From the NCBI GenBank assembly GCA_947489525.1, contig CANLDW010000001.1, positions 310,001-374,000 on the forward strand: a stretch of DNA of 64,000 nt, read 5' to 3'. This document shows, one piece after another, positions 28,207 through 36,922 of the stretch. The position numbers and the translations under genes are program-made. A model generated the notes under the pieces. That model saw nothing but the letters and a program-made list of their open reading frames with translations, did no database searches and was not told where the DNA came from. This DNA is from an uncultured Psychrobacter sp. (GTDB lineage: Bacteria > Pseudomonadota > Gammaproteobacteria > Pseudomonadales > Moraxellaceae). The first letter of the stretch is position 1, and each line of letters begins with the position of its first letter.

Positions 28207-29136
28207 TTAAGCTTTAGCGCTCATAAACTGCGCAACGTAACTGTCAGCAGGATGATCGCGCAGCTCTTTTGGCGTACCTGTTTGCACTAGACGACCACCG
28301 TTTAAGATACTGATGCGCTGACCGACTTTGACCGCTTCATCGATATCGTGGGTAATAAACACAATGGTCTTATTAAGACGTGCTTGTAGCTCTAGCAGCT
28401 GATCTTGTAACTGCGCGCGTATCAAGGGATCAAGCGCGGAGAAGGCTTCATCCATCAACAAGATAGGATTATCGGTTGCCAATGCTCGTGCCAAGCCAAC
28501 TCGCTGCTGCATGCCGCCTGATAGCTCATCGGGGTAGCTGTGCTCAAGATTTGGCAGACCAACCTCATTGAGCCAGTGACGCGCGATCTCGTGGCGCTCG
28601 CTTTTATTCATATCACGTACGCGTAGACCGTAAGCGACATTTTGCATAACCGTCATGTGCGGTACGAGCCCGAAGTGCTGAAATACCATGCTCACCGTCT
28701 GCTGACGATACTGACGTAGACCTTTGTCATCGAGATCTAAGATATTAATTGCTGTGTCAACGTTTATGTGTGCATCTAGGCAATGTGCTGCTTGGGTCGC
28801 GCTTTTATGCCGTTCTGGTGGTACATTACCTGTCTTTGCTTTATCTGATTTGGCGTTAATAGCCGTATCCACCCATATCTTGCCGCTGGTAGGGTCTATG
28901 AGCCGATTCAGATGGCGGATAAGTGTGGATTTACCAGAACCTGACAGTCCCATAATGCAGTGCAGCTCGCCTGCTTCTATCGCAAGATTAATGTCATACA
29001 GACCAACTGAATAGCCGGTTTGTGCCTTGACCTCAACACTATCCATGCCCTGCTCTAACAGATCCAATGCGCGCTGAGCTTGCGTACTATTAGCCTTGTA
29101 TATCTTACTGATATGTTCTAGATAAATATGATTCAT
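28207..29136 (-). CDS. Glycine betaine/choline ABC transporter ATPase
   Basis: A 309-residue ABC ATPase of the ProV/OpuAA type that powers osmoprotectant uptake. Walker A GLSGSGKST at 63-71, Q-loop VFQHFGLVPH, signature LSGGMQQR, Walker B PILLMDEAFSALDP. Between Walker A and the Q-loop is an insert of about 37 residues flanked by two VDTAIN copies (89-94, 126-131) that I do not expect in this family. The C-terminal CBS pair seen in many ProV/OpuAA proteins is absent. The ATG at 29136 has GAGAG upstream; the TTG at 29148 is an alternative. It starts 26 bp after the fused permease gene. Confidence 0.9.
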   Translation of the reverse strand: MNHIYLEHISKIYKANSTQAQRALDLLEQGMDSVEVKAQTGYSVGLYDINLAIEAGELHCIMGLSGSGKSTLIRHLNRLIDPTSGKIWVDTAINAKSDKAKTGNVPPERHKSATQAAHCLDAHINVDTAINILDLDDKGLRQYRQQTVSMVFQHFGLVPHMTVMQNVAYGLRVRDMNKSERHEIARHWLNEVGLPNLEHSYPDELSGGMQQRVGLARALATDNPILLMDEAFSALDPLIRAQLQDQLLELQARLNKTIVFITHDIDEAVKVGQRISILNGGRLVQTGTPKELRDHPADSYVAQFMSAKA

Positions 29137-29162
29137 AACGACTCTCAATCTTTTATGTGCAC

Positions 29163-31139
29163 TTAACCCATGTGGCGTTTGTTTGCAGCAATGGTCTTTT
29201 GACGCGCGCGGCGACCTTGACCGAACGCTTGACTAATACGGTCAATGATAATGGCGACAATAACGATCGCTGCACCTGCTTGTAAGCCTTGACCAATATT
29301 TAAGGTTTGGATAGATTGCAGTACATCTTCGCCAAGACCCGGCGCGCCGATCATCGAAGCGAGTACCACCATCGCAAGCGACATCATAACCGCTTGGTTA
29401 ATGCCTGCCATAATACTAGGCAATGCTTGCGGCAGCTTTATCCAAATCAGTAACTGCCAGTGCGTACTACCAAATGAGCGCCCCGCTTCGATCATCTCAT
29501 GATTAACTTGGGTGACGCCCAGCATGGTTAAGCGAATCAAAGGCGGCAGTGCGTAGATGATAGTTGCGAACAGCGCTGGCACTTTACCAATACCAAAGAG
29601 CATCAGGACGGGTATCAAGTAAACAAAGCTTGGCATCGTCTGCATGACATCAAGTATAGGAGTAATCATCTTGCGCAGCAGCGTACTACTGGACATCGCA
29701 ATACCGATAGGTATGCCAATAACGACAGTCACTAGTACTGAGACGATGAGTAGCGCTAAAGTATCAATCAGCGCACCCCACAGACCAAACGCGCCTATCA
29801 AAAACAGTCCGACGCCGCAAGCGAGGGCAAACCAGATCTTGCGTACGCCAAACCAAGCGAGCACTGATACTAGGGCAATAATAAGCCAAGGCGGAATAAA
29901 GCTGAGTACCCGCTCAATAGGCAGTAGCAAGTATGTCAGCGTCACGTGGCTAATACCGCGAAACACCTCACCGTAGTTGCGTACTAGACCTGCCAGCGCG
30001 TTATTGAGCGGCGTCTCAAGTGACCACGACGGAAAGCTTGATGACCACGCTAGCCACGTATTGGACGCTGAATTATTTAGCGGGTCATCTAGGTTAGCAT
30101 TGGTATAAGTGTCACCACTACTACCTGATACTTGTTCAATACCTAGTGCCGATGAGAGATTATCCGCGGCTTCAGCCGAGACCCACGGCTGCCATACCTC
30201 AGGATGGGCGCGCAAAAATACCAGCGCTTGCTCATCACCGCTGCGCTTAGTTTCGCTCATCTCCAAAATCGCACCATTGAGCTGATCAGGGGTGAATTTG
30301 ACCTGCTCAAACGCTTTGGTCAGCTCAGGGTTGTTAGCAATAAAAGGCGTTGAGGCAGCAATCTTGAGCGGCGAGACTGGAAAGCCTGAAACACAGTCCG
30401 AGGTGCCATCTGCGAGCAGCAAGTCCTGCCAGCACGCATCGACGTGCGCAGGAAATTCAAGCGGCGCAAAGTCGTATTTTGCCATAAGACCCGTAGGCTG
30501 CCAGTAATAAAACAGTAGCGGTTTACGCTGCTCAAAAGCGGAGGCAATCTCAGCGTCCAGCGCCGCACCTGTACCCGGATGCGCATTATTAAACGTACGA
30601 TCTAGACCAGTGTTCTCAAGCAGACGGGTATTAAATATCTCACATGCCCAGCCTGAGGGACAGTTCATAAAACGAGCTTTAGTTGGATCCTCAGGGTCTT
30701 GAAACAGCTCAGCGTACTGAGGTAGATCCTGATAACGACGTAGACCGGGATTATCCTCAAGGACGTAGCTTGGCACGTACCAGCCTTGGGTCGCACCGCC
30801 CTCAAGCGTATCACCGATGACCGCGACTTTGTTGTTACTGATCGCTTGCTCCATAATGGGCGAGCGTCCCACCCACTGCTCTGCAATAATCTGAATGTCG
30901 TTTTGTGCTAGTGCCGTCTCAAGCGCAGGTCCGGCGCCTGGCACTTCTTCAACTTGACAGCCATAACCCTGTTCAGTGATGTACTTAAGCACACCTGTGG
31001 TGAACTGACCGCTCTCCCACGTCAGCGCGCCAAATTTAATGGGCGCATCACAAGTTGACGGTGCGGCCGCTTGTACAGCTGTTAGAGGATAGAATAATGA
31101 GGTAAGTAACAGCAAACTTAACGCAGTCCAATGGCGCAC
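29163..31139 (-). CDS. Fused substrate-binding and permease subunit, glycine betaine ABC transporter
   Basis: A 658-residue fusion. A signal peptide (about 1-25, ending VQAAA) leads an OpuAC-type binding domain (about 28-340) with several Trp residues suited to a quaternary-amine cage (LTWESGQF, AEQWVGRSP, YYWQPTG). After a linker, membrane helices from about 395 carry a BPD_transp_1 permease domain with EAGRSFGSTHWQLLIWIKLPQALPS, the ATPase-contact loop. The order is binding domain first, permease second. The start is GTG at 31139 with AAGGAT upstream. It precedes its ATPase by 26 bp and together they form a complete importer. Confidence 0.92.
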   Translation of the reverse strand: MRHWTALSLLLLTSLFYPLTAVQAAAPSTCDAPIKFGALTWESGQFTTGVLKYITEQGYGCQVEEVPGAGPALETALAQNDIQIIAEQWVGRSPIMEQAISNNKVAVIGDTLEGGATQGWYVPSYVLEDNPGLRRYQDLPQYAELFQDPEDPTKARFMNCPSGWACEIFNTRLLENTGLDRTFNNAHPGTGAALDAEIASAFEQRKPLLFYYWQPTGLMAKYDFAPLEFPAHVDACWQDLLLADGTSDCVSGFPVSPLKIAASTPFIANNPELTKAFEQVKFTPDQLNGAILEMSETKRSGDEQALVFLRAHPEVWQPWVSAEAADNLSSALGIEQVSGSSGDTYTNANLDDPLNNSASNTWLAWSSSFPSWSLETPLNNALAGLVRNYGEVFRGISHVTLTYLLLPIERVLSFIPPWLIIALVSVLAWFGVRKIWFALACGVGLFLIGAFGLWGALIDTLALLIVSVLVTVVIGIPIGIAMSSSTLLRKMITPILDVMQTMPSFVYLIPVLMLFGIGKVPALFATIIYALPPLIRLTMLGVTQVNHEMIEAGRSFGSTHWQLLIWIKLPQALPSIMAGINQAVMMSLAMVVLASMIGAPGLGEDVLQSIQTLNIGQGLQAGAAIVIVAIIIDRISQAFGQGRRARQKTIAANKRHMG

Positions 31140-31225
31140 GGCACATCCTTTTTGTAGTTATATTCCAATTACAAAGTGTAGCGACTTATATAAAGGATAA
31201 CAAATGCTTATTTATGATTTACGAC

Positions 31226-31256
31226 ATAAAAAAGCACCTACTATAAGTAGGTGCTC
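31226..31256 (-). terminator. Rho-independent terminator after aldehyde dehydrogenase
   Basis: AGCACCTACT / AGTAGGTGCT with a three-base loop; on the minus strand it is followed by a T-run. Confidence 0.88.
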
Positions 31257-31291
31257 TAGCGGTCATATATCAAACGTTTATTTCAAAACAC

Positions 31292-32755
31292 CTATTTTAA
31301 AAACATGCCAATGCCTTTTTTGAACAGCGCACCATAAGGCGGGAGCAATAAATTCATACCATTGATCTTAGACTGCACAAAAACAGGCTTCATGTGGCTT
31401 AAACGCTCAAAACCTGCCTTGCCATGATATGCGCCTGTGCCTGAGTGCCCGACTCCGCCAAAGGGAAGCTCGTGCTGGGTGACATGCATGAGCACCTCAT
31501 TAATACAGACGCCGCCCGATACCGTTTGCGTACGTACTTTATCGATATCTTTATTGTTGTCACCGAACACGTATAGCGCAAGCGGGCGCGGACGTTCATT
31601 AACGAAGCTGATAGCATCATCGAGGGTATCGTAGTGCATAAGCGGTAGCACAGGTGCAAACAGCTCGTTTTGCATCACTTCACTCTCAGGTGCAGGTTCG
31701 CTAACAATAACAGGGGGCATCAATCGCGTATCACTATCAGCCTTAACATCAGTGAGATTTCGAACTTCATCGCTTGGCAGATCGTCTAGATAGCCTTGGA
31801 CACGCTTGAACTGCGAACCATTAATAATACGCGAATAGTCTTTATTATCCGTAATATTGGGATAGTGATTTTGCATCCATTCCTTCGCTAGGGCAATAAA
31901 GCGCTCATGATCTTTACGCTGGATAAGCACGTAATCAGGCGCGATACAAGTTTGGCCAGCGTTTAGTGTCTTACCCATCATGACACGGTTGACCGCAGCT
32001 TCTAAATTGGCACCATCGAGGACAATAACAGGCGATTTACCACCCAGCTCAAGCGTCACTGGAGTTAAGTTGGGCGCGGCGGCGGCCATAACTTTTTTAC
32101 CGACCTCAGTAGAGCCTGTATAGAGTAGATGATCAAAGGGTAGCTTACTAAATGCTTCGGCGATGTCGACTTCACCTAAGACCACACACATTATATCTGG
32201 AGAGAAGTAATGGGCAACGGCATCAGCAAAAGCTTGAGCAAACTGCGGCGCCGCCTCACTCATTTTTACCATGATGCGATTACCCGCGGTCAGCGCATCG
32301 ATAATAGGACCTACTGCCAAATAAAGCGGATAGTTCCATGGCACCATGATACCAACGACGCCTAAAGGCTGCGGCTGGATCTCATTATGGGCGGGTCTAT
32401 ACAGAGCTGAGATCGGCGCACGGCGGGTTTTCATCCATTTTTTACCGTGCTTTTTGGCATGACTGATACCCGTAAAACTAGGAAATAGCTCAGCGAACTG
32501 GGTCTCAGACTTACTACGATGACCAAAATCGGCGTTGATCGCTTCTTCAAAGTTACTTTGATGATCGCTCAGCATGGCCTCGAGATTATCCAGCTGCGTC
32601 TCGCGCGTGTTCCAATCATTGATCGGCTGACTACGGCTTAGCGCGCGTAACCTTGCGAACTGAGCTTTTAGATCGTCTATGGTATCGACCGTACTCAGCG
32701 CTTCTGTAGCCATGCCGGCTGTCGTATCCATGGCATATTCATGATGGTTTGGCAT
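31292..32755 (-). CDS. Aldehyde dehydrogenase, coniferyl aldehyde dehydrogenase type
   Basis: A 487-residue NAD(P)-dependent aldehyde dehydrogenase. VTLELGGKSPVIV contains the general-base Glu, and NAGQTCIAPDYV the nucleophile Cys. The motif VVGIMVPWNYPLYLAVGPI and the short C-terminus with SHMKPVFVQ fit the CalB/class 3-like group, which acts on aromatic or fatty aldehydes. The ATG at 32755 has GGAAG five bases upstream and is preferred to the TTG at 32773. Substrate not determinable. Confidence 0.9.
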   Translation of the reverse strand: MPNHHEYAMDTTAGMATEALSTVDTIDDLKAQFARLRALSRSQPINDWNTRETQLDNLEAMLSDHQSNFEEAINADFGHRSKSETQFAELFPSFTGISHAKKHGKKWMKTRRAPISALYRPAHNEIQPQPLGVVGIMVPWNYPLYLAVGPIIDALTAGNRIMVKMSEAAPQFAQAFADAVAHYFSPDIMCVVLGEVDIAEAFSKLPFDHLLYTGSTEVGKKVMAAAAPNLTPVTLELGGKSPVIVLDGANLEAAVNRVMMGKTLNAGQTCIAPDYVLIQRKDHERFIALAKEWMQNHYPNITDNKDYSRIINGSQFKRVQGYLDDLPSDEVRNLTDVKADSDTRLMPPVIVSEPAPESEVMQNELFAPVLPLMHYDTLDDAISFVNERPRPLALYVFGDNNKDIDKVRTQTVSGGVCINEVLMHVTQHELPFGGVGHSGTGAYHGKAGFERLSHMKPVFVQSKINGMNLLLPPYGALFKKGIGMFLK

Positions 32756-32847
32756 ATGTCTTCCTTGTGACAAAACTTAAAATAGTTATAAATCAATGTA
32801 GTATTCGCTAATGACCCTGATTTTAGCCGAGCGAGTAGTGAGAACGA

Positions 32848-32859
32848 TGTTATATAACA
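32848..32859. repeat. Perfect 12-bp palindrome in divergent promoter region
   Basis: TGTTATATAACA lies about 93 bp upstream of the aldehyde dehydrogenase start in the 341-bp gap before lipB. Possible regulator site. The remaining gap is AT-rich with a TTGACT at about 32949 but no convincing -10. Confidence 0.4.
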
Positions 32860-33096
32860 CCGACTAACTATAAACACTCAAACCGCGTTATACTGCTATT
32901 TAATGTAGCGTATTGATGACACAATGAACAGTAGCAACACGCGCTTTATTTGACTCTTGGGTTTGTTGCCGTTGCAATCTCTACCTTATTGATTCATATC
33001 TTATTACTAGTTTAACTCCACCATTGAGCTTACTCGTTTTTTAAAGCTACCACCTTATAACCATACGACTATATCAAACAACTATATTGACCGATT

Positions 33097-33903
33097 ATGC
33101 CAAATCCAACGTTTAATAACTCACAGAAGCTAAGCGCTGCCTTGCTCACACGCGCCCTTAGCAGTGCTGACTACCGCGAGACTTATGAGCAGATGCTCGC
33201 ACGCACCCTTGAGCGTATCGCGTTAAAAAAGGACGGCGTGCGCACACCGGATGAGCTATGGCTCGTTGATCACAACGACGTCTATACCCTAGGGCAAGCA
33301 GGCAAAGAAGAGCACATCTTGCAGCGCAATAATACCCCAATTATCAAGACTGATCGCGGCGGTCAAGTGACATGGCACGGTACAGGTCAACTGGTCGTTT
33401 ACTGGTTGTTTGATCTAGGCAGTTTGGGCTGGAGTGTCCGTAATCTGGTGTCACATGCCGAGCAAGCCTTAGAAGACGTCATCAATGATTGCTTAATTCA
33501 TCACCCTACATTTGACTCTACAACTAAGATTGATGCCCGCGCGCGACGCGATGCGCCTGGGGTTTATTTATATAGCGACATAGCGCCAAGCTCTGTAACA
33601 ACAGACTCTATCATGCTCGGCAAAGTAGCCTCGCTAGGCTTTAAGATTAAGCACAATTTTAGCTACCACGGCTTAGCGCTGAACATCGACTGCGATCTAT
33701 CGGCGTTTAATGCGATCAATCCTTGCGGCTATGCGGGCATGCAGATGCTACGCTTAGCCGATGTCATTGCTATGAATGACACCGCTATAAATACTGCTAA
33801 GAACAGCGCAATAAACTACGCACAGATTACCCAAAAGCTAGTGAACAATATCGCGCGCCGTCATGCTGGGCTGATCGATCTGCGTCCTATCTCTTCTAAA
33901 TAA
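33097..33903 (+). CDS. lipB: Octanoyltransferase LipB
   Basis: A 268-residue enzyme that moves octanoyl from acyl carrier protein to lipoyl domains. Family motifs: DRGGQVTWHGTGQLVVYWLFD, the catalytic Lys in GKVASLGFKI, and the catalytic Cys in INPCGYAGM. A loop between DAPGVYLY and GKVAS is about ten residues longer than usual, and the C-terminus is Asn/Ala-rich (NDTAINTAKNSAINYAQI). LipA is not in the window. Confidence 0.95.
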   Translation: MPNPTFNNSQKLSAALLTRALSSADYRETYEQMLARTLERIALKKDGVRTPDELWLVDHNDVYTLGQAGKEEHILQRNNTPIIKTDRGGQVTWHGTGQLVVYWLFDLGSLGWSVRNLVSHAEQALEDVINDCLIHHPTFDSTTKIDARARRDAPGVYLYSDIAPSSVTTDSIMLGKVASLGFKIKHNFSYHGLALNIDCDLSAFNAINPCGYAGMQMLRLADVIAMNDTAINTAKNSAINYAQITQKLVNNIARRHAGLIDLRPISSK

Positions 33904-34117
33904 TCCCAAATCTAATACCTATGCTTTAGCCGATAGCTTCTTGTGTCTTTTCTCTTGAGTCAAATTCAGCATAATATCGTGCCTGCTTAGACTTAAGCGA
34001 GACGAGAAAATCTAAGCCAAACTTGTTATACTCGCACACGGTTTATCTTAGACATCTTTGAGTAGTATTGGTCATAGTGACAACTACCCCTTTTAGTTCA
34101 TAAAAACATAGGAGTAT

Positions 34118-34651
34118 ATGATGGCAGATTTTAATAAGATTTTGGACGCAGGCGACGTTGATGGCGGCGAGATCAACGTAGTGGTTGAGATTCCAGCAGG
34201 CAGCAGCCATAAAATTGAATGGAATCGTGAGCTTGCTGTTTTTGAGCTAGATCGTATCGATCCGCAAATCTTTGCTAAGCCTTGTAATTATGGCTTTATC
34301 CCGCAAACCCTTGATGAAGATGGCGATGAGCTTGACGCCCTAATCATCACTGAACAGCCACTACCTACAGGTATCTTTTTAAAAGCCAAAGTTATCGGCG
34401 TCATGAAGTTCGTTGATGATGGTGAAGTCGATGACAAAATTGTCGTAGTACCAGCCGATGATCGCGACACGGGTAACGCTTATAGCAGCTTGGATGACTT
34501 GCCAAAGCAGTTAATTAACCAGTTAAACTTCCATTTTAGTCACTATAAAGATCTCAAAAAAGCCGGCACGACTGTGGTTGAGTCTTGGGGTGATGTTAGT
34601 GAAGCTAAAGAGGTCATTAAAGAGTCTATCCAGCGCTGGAAAGATAAATAG
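34118..34651 (+). CDS. ppa: Inorganic pyrophosphatase
   Basis: A 177-residue soluble family I pyrophosphatase that splits pyrophosphate. PAGSSHKIEWNRE, NYGFIPQTLDEDGDELDALI and the metal-binding VVPADDRDTGNAYSSLDDLP are present. Two adjacent ATGs; AGGAG precedes the first. TATACT at 34027-34032 could be its -10 but no good -35 is visible. A strong terminator follows. Confidence 0.96.
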   Translation: MMADFNKILDAGDVDGGEINVVVEIPAGSSHKIEWNRELAVFELDRIDPQIFAKPCNYGFIPQTLDEDGDELDALIITEQPLPTGIFLKAKVIGVMKFVDDGEVDDKIVVVPADDRDTGNAYSSLDDLPKQLINQLNFHFSHYKDLKKAGTTVVESWGDVSEAKEVIKESIQRWKDK

Positions 34652-34718
34652 TTTATATCGTTTTTGATTAGGCTTTAGTTTCAGAGCACTTAACAGTCTT
34701 TAAGTACTACCGATATAA

Positions 34719-34756
34719 ATAAAATACCGCAATCGTCTGATCGCGGTATTTTTTAT
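34719..34756 (+). terminator. Rho-independent terminator after ppa
   Basis: AAAATACCGC / GCGGTATTTT stem with a 12-base loop followed by a T-run. Confidence 0.85.
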
Positions 34757-34813
34757 ACGGGTTCAGTTTAACCAATTCATATAGAGATATGAGTTAAAGT
34801 TGTTATACTAATT

Positions 34814-34835
34814 TTGGTATCTAATTGGTATCTAA
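34814..34835. repeat. Two perfect 11-bp tandem repeats
   Basis: TTGGTATCTAA occurs twice in direct succession, 34 bp upstream of the next start and just after a TATACT -10-like box. The spacing is one helical turn. Confidence 0.8.
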
Positions 34836-34868
34836 CAAAGAATAAATACAACTGATATAGGATAATTT

Positions 34869-35339
34869 ATGTTTAATTCAGACCAACGTGTGGCAGCGGA
34901 TAGTGCTGATAAACAAAAAAAATTACCCAAAGCGATACAGATGATGGTCGATAAAGGCAACATCGTGATGGCGATCAAAACGCTAGCCGCTGATGAGCAC
35001 ATCAGTATGGACGCCGCCAAAGCGCGTATTGACGCGTATGAAGCTAATCTTAAAACCGAACAGCAGCAAACCCTGAACAAGATTGCTAGCAAACAAGGCA
35101 TTCCGACTCAAGCGTTAAGCTCTGATAGGACATCTGAATTGGCTGAACCACTGGTAAAAGATAAAGTAAAAACTACGCAGTCCGCACGCGGCTTTCAAAC
35201 TCTGCAACGCGGCGTTGAGAGTCAATTGGGTGAAATTAGCTATAAAAAACCGCTTATCCCCTACTGGCTCAAACGCTTGATGGTCATTACTATTATTGTC
35301 GTCGGTCTATCTTGGATACTGTGGCGCGTTTTTACTTGA
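34869..35339 (+). CDS. Membrane-anchored small protein with L7/L12-like segment
   Basis: A 156-residue protein. Residues about 18-55 (KLPKAIQMMVDKGNIVMAIK and following DAAKARIDAYE) resemble the C-terminal helix pattern of ribosomal protein L7/L12 as reused in small bacterial proteins. A flexible middle is followed by one C-terminal membrane helix (LMVITIIVVGLSWILWRVF), so it should be tail-anchored with the domain in the cytosol. Function unknown. A DUF1622 gene follows after 48 bp on the same strand. Confidence 0.7.
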   Translation: MFNSDQRVAADSADKQKKLPKAIQMMVDKGNIVMAIKTLAADEHISMDAAKARIDAYEANLKTEQQQTLNKIASKQGIPTQALSSDRTSELAEPLVKDKVKTTQSARGFQTLQRGVESQLGEISYKKPLIPYWLKRLMVITIIVVGLSWILWRVFT

Positions 35340-35387
35340 CTTACTACACTTATTGATACCTTACAAATACTAAGAGGAGAGTCCGTT

Positions 35388-35780
35388 TTGATAGAGGTCT
35401 TAGCTGAATATATTGATCTGATTGCCAAGATCGTCGAAGTGCTTGGCGTACTCATCATGTTCTTTGGGCTGTTCTATGCGTTTTTTCGTGCTTTTCGCAT
35501 GGCGGGTGGACTCAGTCACGACAGCTATGTTGAAATCAGACAAACGGTTGGTAAATCTATCCTATTAGGACTTGAAGTGCTCATCGCCGCTGACATTATG
35601 GCGACTGTTGTGACCGAACCGACGCTACAAGGCGTCATGGTACTCGGTATTATTGTCCTGATCCGTACCTTCTTAAGTCTATCCTTACAAGTGGAGCTTG
35701 AAGGTCGCTTCCCTTGGCAAAAAGAGAACAGCGCTGTTCCCAAACAAAAAACGCACTCTAATAACGTCGAGCAACCCTAA
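35388..35780 (+). CDS. DUF1622 family membrane protein
   Basis: A 130-residue protein with three membrane helices. The pattern VEVLGVLIMFFGLFYAFFRA, then LLGLEVLIAADIMATVVTEPTLQ and VLGIIVLIRTFLSLSLQVELEGRFPW, is typical of DUF1622. Function unknown. The start is TTG at 35388, the only candidate, with AGGAG about nine bases upstream. Confidence 0.85.
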   Translation: MIEVLAEYIDLIAKIVEVLGVLIMFFGLFYAFFRAFRMAGGLSHDSYVEIRQTVGKSILLGLEVLIAADIMATVVTEPTLQGVMVLGIIVLIRTFLSLSLQVELEGRFPWQKENSAVPKQKTHSNNVEQP

Positions 35781-35803
35781 AAACATAACTCTCAAAGTCT
35801 TGT

Positions 35804-36838
35804 TTAATGAGCGCTCAAAAAAGTCTCAACGGCTCTAAATTGACCCGCCGTACTCTCTTCGCTATACATAGCTTGACGAAAGGCATTCGAGTTTGGAATG
35901 CCTGTGGTGTACCAAGCGATGTGTTTGCGAGCGATACGGCACCCTGAATACTCACCATAAAAGGCATACAATTCTTCGAGATGCGCTAAGACAATAGCTT
36001 TAATCTCGCTAATATCAGGGGCAGCAAGCACTTCACCTGTACGCAGATAATGCTCAATATCCCGAAACAGCCACGGCTGCCCTTGCGCTGCGCGCCCTAT
36101 CATGACCGCATCGCAATTTGTGAGCTCATAGACCTCTTGCGCCTTTTGCGCGCTATCGATATCGCCATTAGCGATGACTGGAATATTGATGCTGTCCTTG
36201 ACCTCGCGGATAAGCTCATAACGTGCACGACCGCTATACATATCCTCGCGGGTACGCCCATGGATAGCAATCGCCGCTATGCCTGCTTGCTCTGCTCGCT
36301 TGGCAACGCGCAGTATATTCTCGCGTCCATTCTCAAAGCCAAGTCTAGTCTTTAAAGTCACCGGAGCATCCACAGCGCTAACAGCGGCATCCAGCAGACG
36401 CGCGACTAAATCTTCATCTTGTAGCAGCGCTGAGCCTGCCAGCTTACGGCAGACCTTTTTAGCGGGGCAGCCCATATTAATATCGATAATTTGCGCGCCA
36501 TTATCGATCTGATAGCGCGCCGCCTCCGCTAACTTATCAGGCTCCGCGCCCGCGATTTGCGCAGATATTGGCGCAATCTCATTATCGAAGTTGGCTCGGT
36601 ACAAAGACTTTTTGCGGGCATACAGTGCGGTGTCAGCGATGATCATCTCGCTGACTGCGTGACCTGCCCCAAAGGATTTACATAGTCTGCGAAACGGGTT
36701 GTCCGTTACCCCTGCCATAGGCGCAACCATCAAACGATTATCAACGCTCAAGCCGCCAATAGATAGTGGCTGCAACAAGGGATGGTCATTGACAGTAGGG
36801 GTTTGCTTATGAGTATAAGACGGAGTATTTATAGACAT
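35804..36838 (-). CDS. dusB: tRNA-dihydrouridine synthase B
   Basis: A 344-residue FMN enzyme that reduces uridines of tRNA to dihydrouridine. MVAPMAGVTDNPFRRLC, IIDINMGCPAKKVCRKLAGSALL (catalytic Cys in GCPAKK) and VMIGRAAQGQPWLF are DusB motifs. In many relatives dusB is followed by fis; here no fis is seen downstream. The ATG at 36838 is preferred to the TTG at 36868, which lies inside a terminator-like hairpin. The hairpin's T-run ends at the ATG, so no normal ribosome binding site is visible. Confidence 0.94.
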   Translation of the reverse strand: MSINTPSYTHKQTPTVNDHPLLQPLSIGGLSVDNRLMVAPMAGVTDNPFRRLCKSFGAGHAVSEMIIADTALYARKKSLYRANFDNEIAPISAQIAGAEPDKLAEAARYQIDNGAQIIDINMGCPAKKVCRKLAGSALLQDEDLVARLLDAAVSAVDAPVTLKTRLGFENGRENILRVAKRAEQAGIAAIAIHGRTREDMYSGRARYELIREVKDSINIPVIANGDIDSAQKAQEVYELTNCDAVMIGRAAQGQPWLFRDIEHYLRTGEVLAAPDISEIKAIVLAHLEELYAFYGEYSGCRIARKHIAWYTTGIPNSNAFRQAMYSEESTAGQFRAVETFLSAH

Positions 36839-36874
36839 AAAAAACGACTTGAGTCTTTTGCGAAACAAGTCGTT
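36839..36874 (-). terminator. Terminator hairpin abutting the dusB start codon
   Basis: On the minus strand AACGACTTG / CAAGTCGTT with a 14-base loop is followed by TTTTTT that runs into the dusB ATG. It is placed to end BCCT transcripts. Confidence 0.75.
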
Positions 36875-36922
36875 ATTCTAAGGGTTAGTCGCTATATTGC
36901 AAGTCGTTTACCTGCATATATG

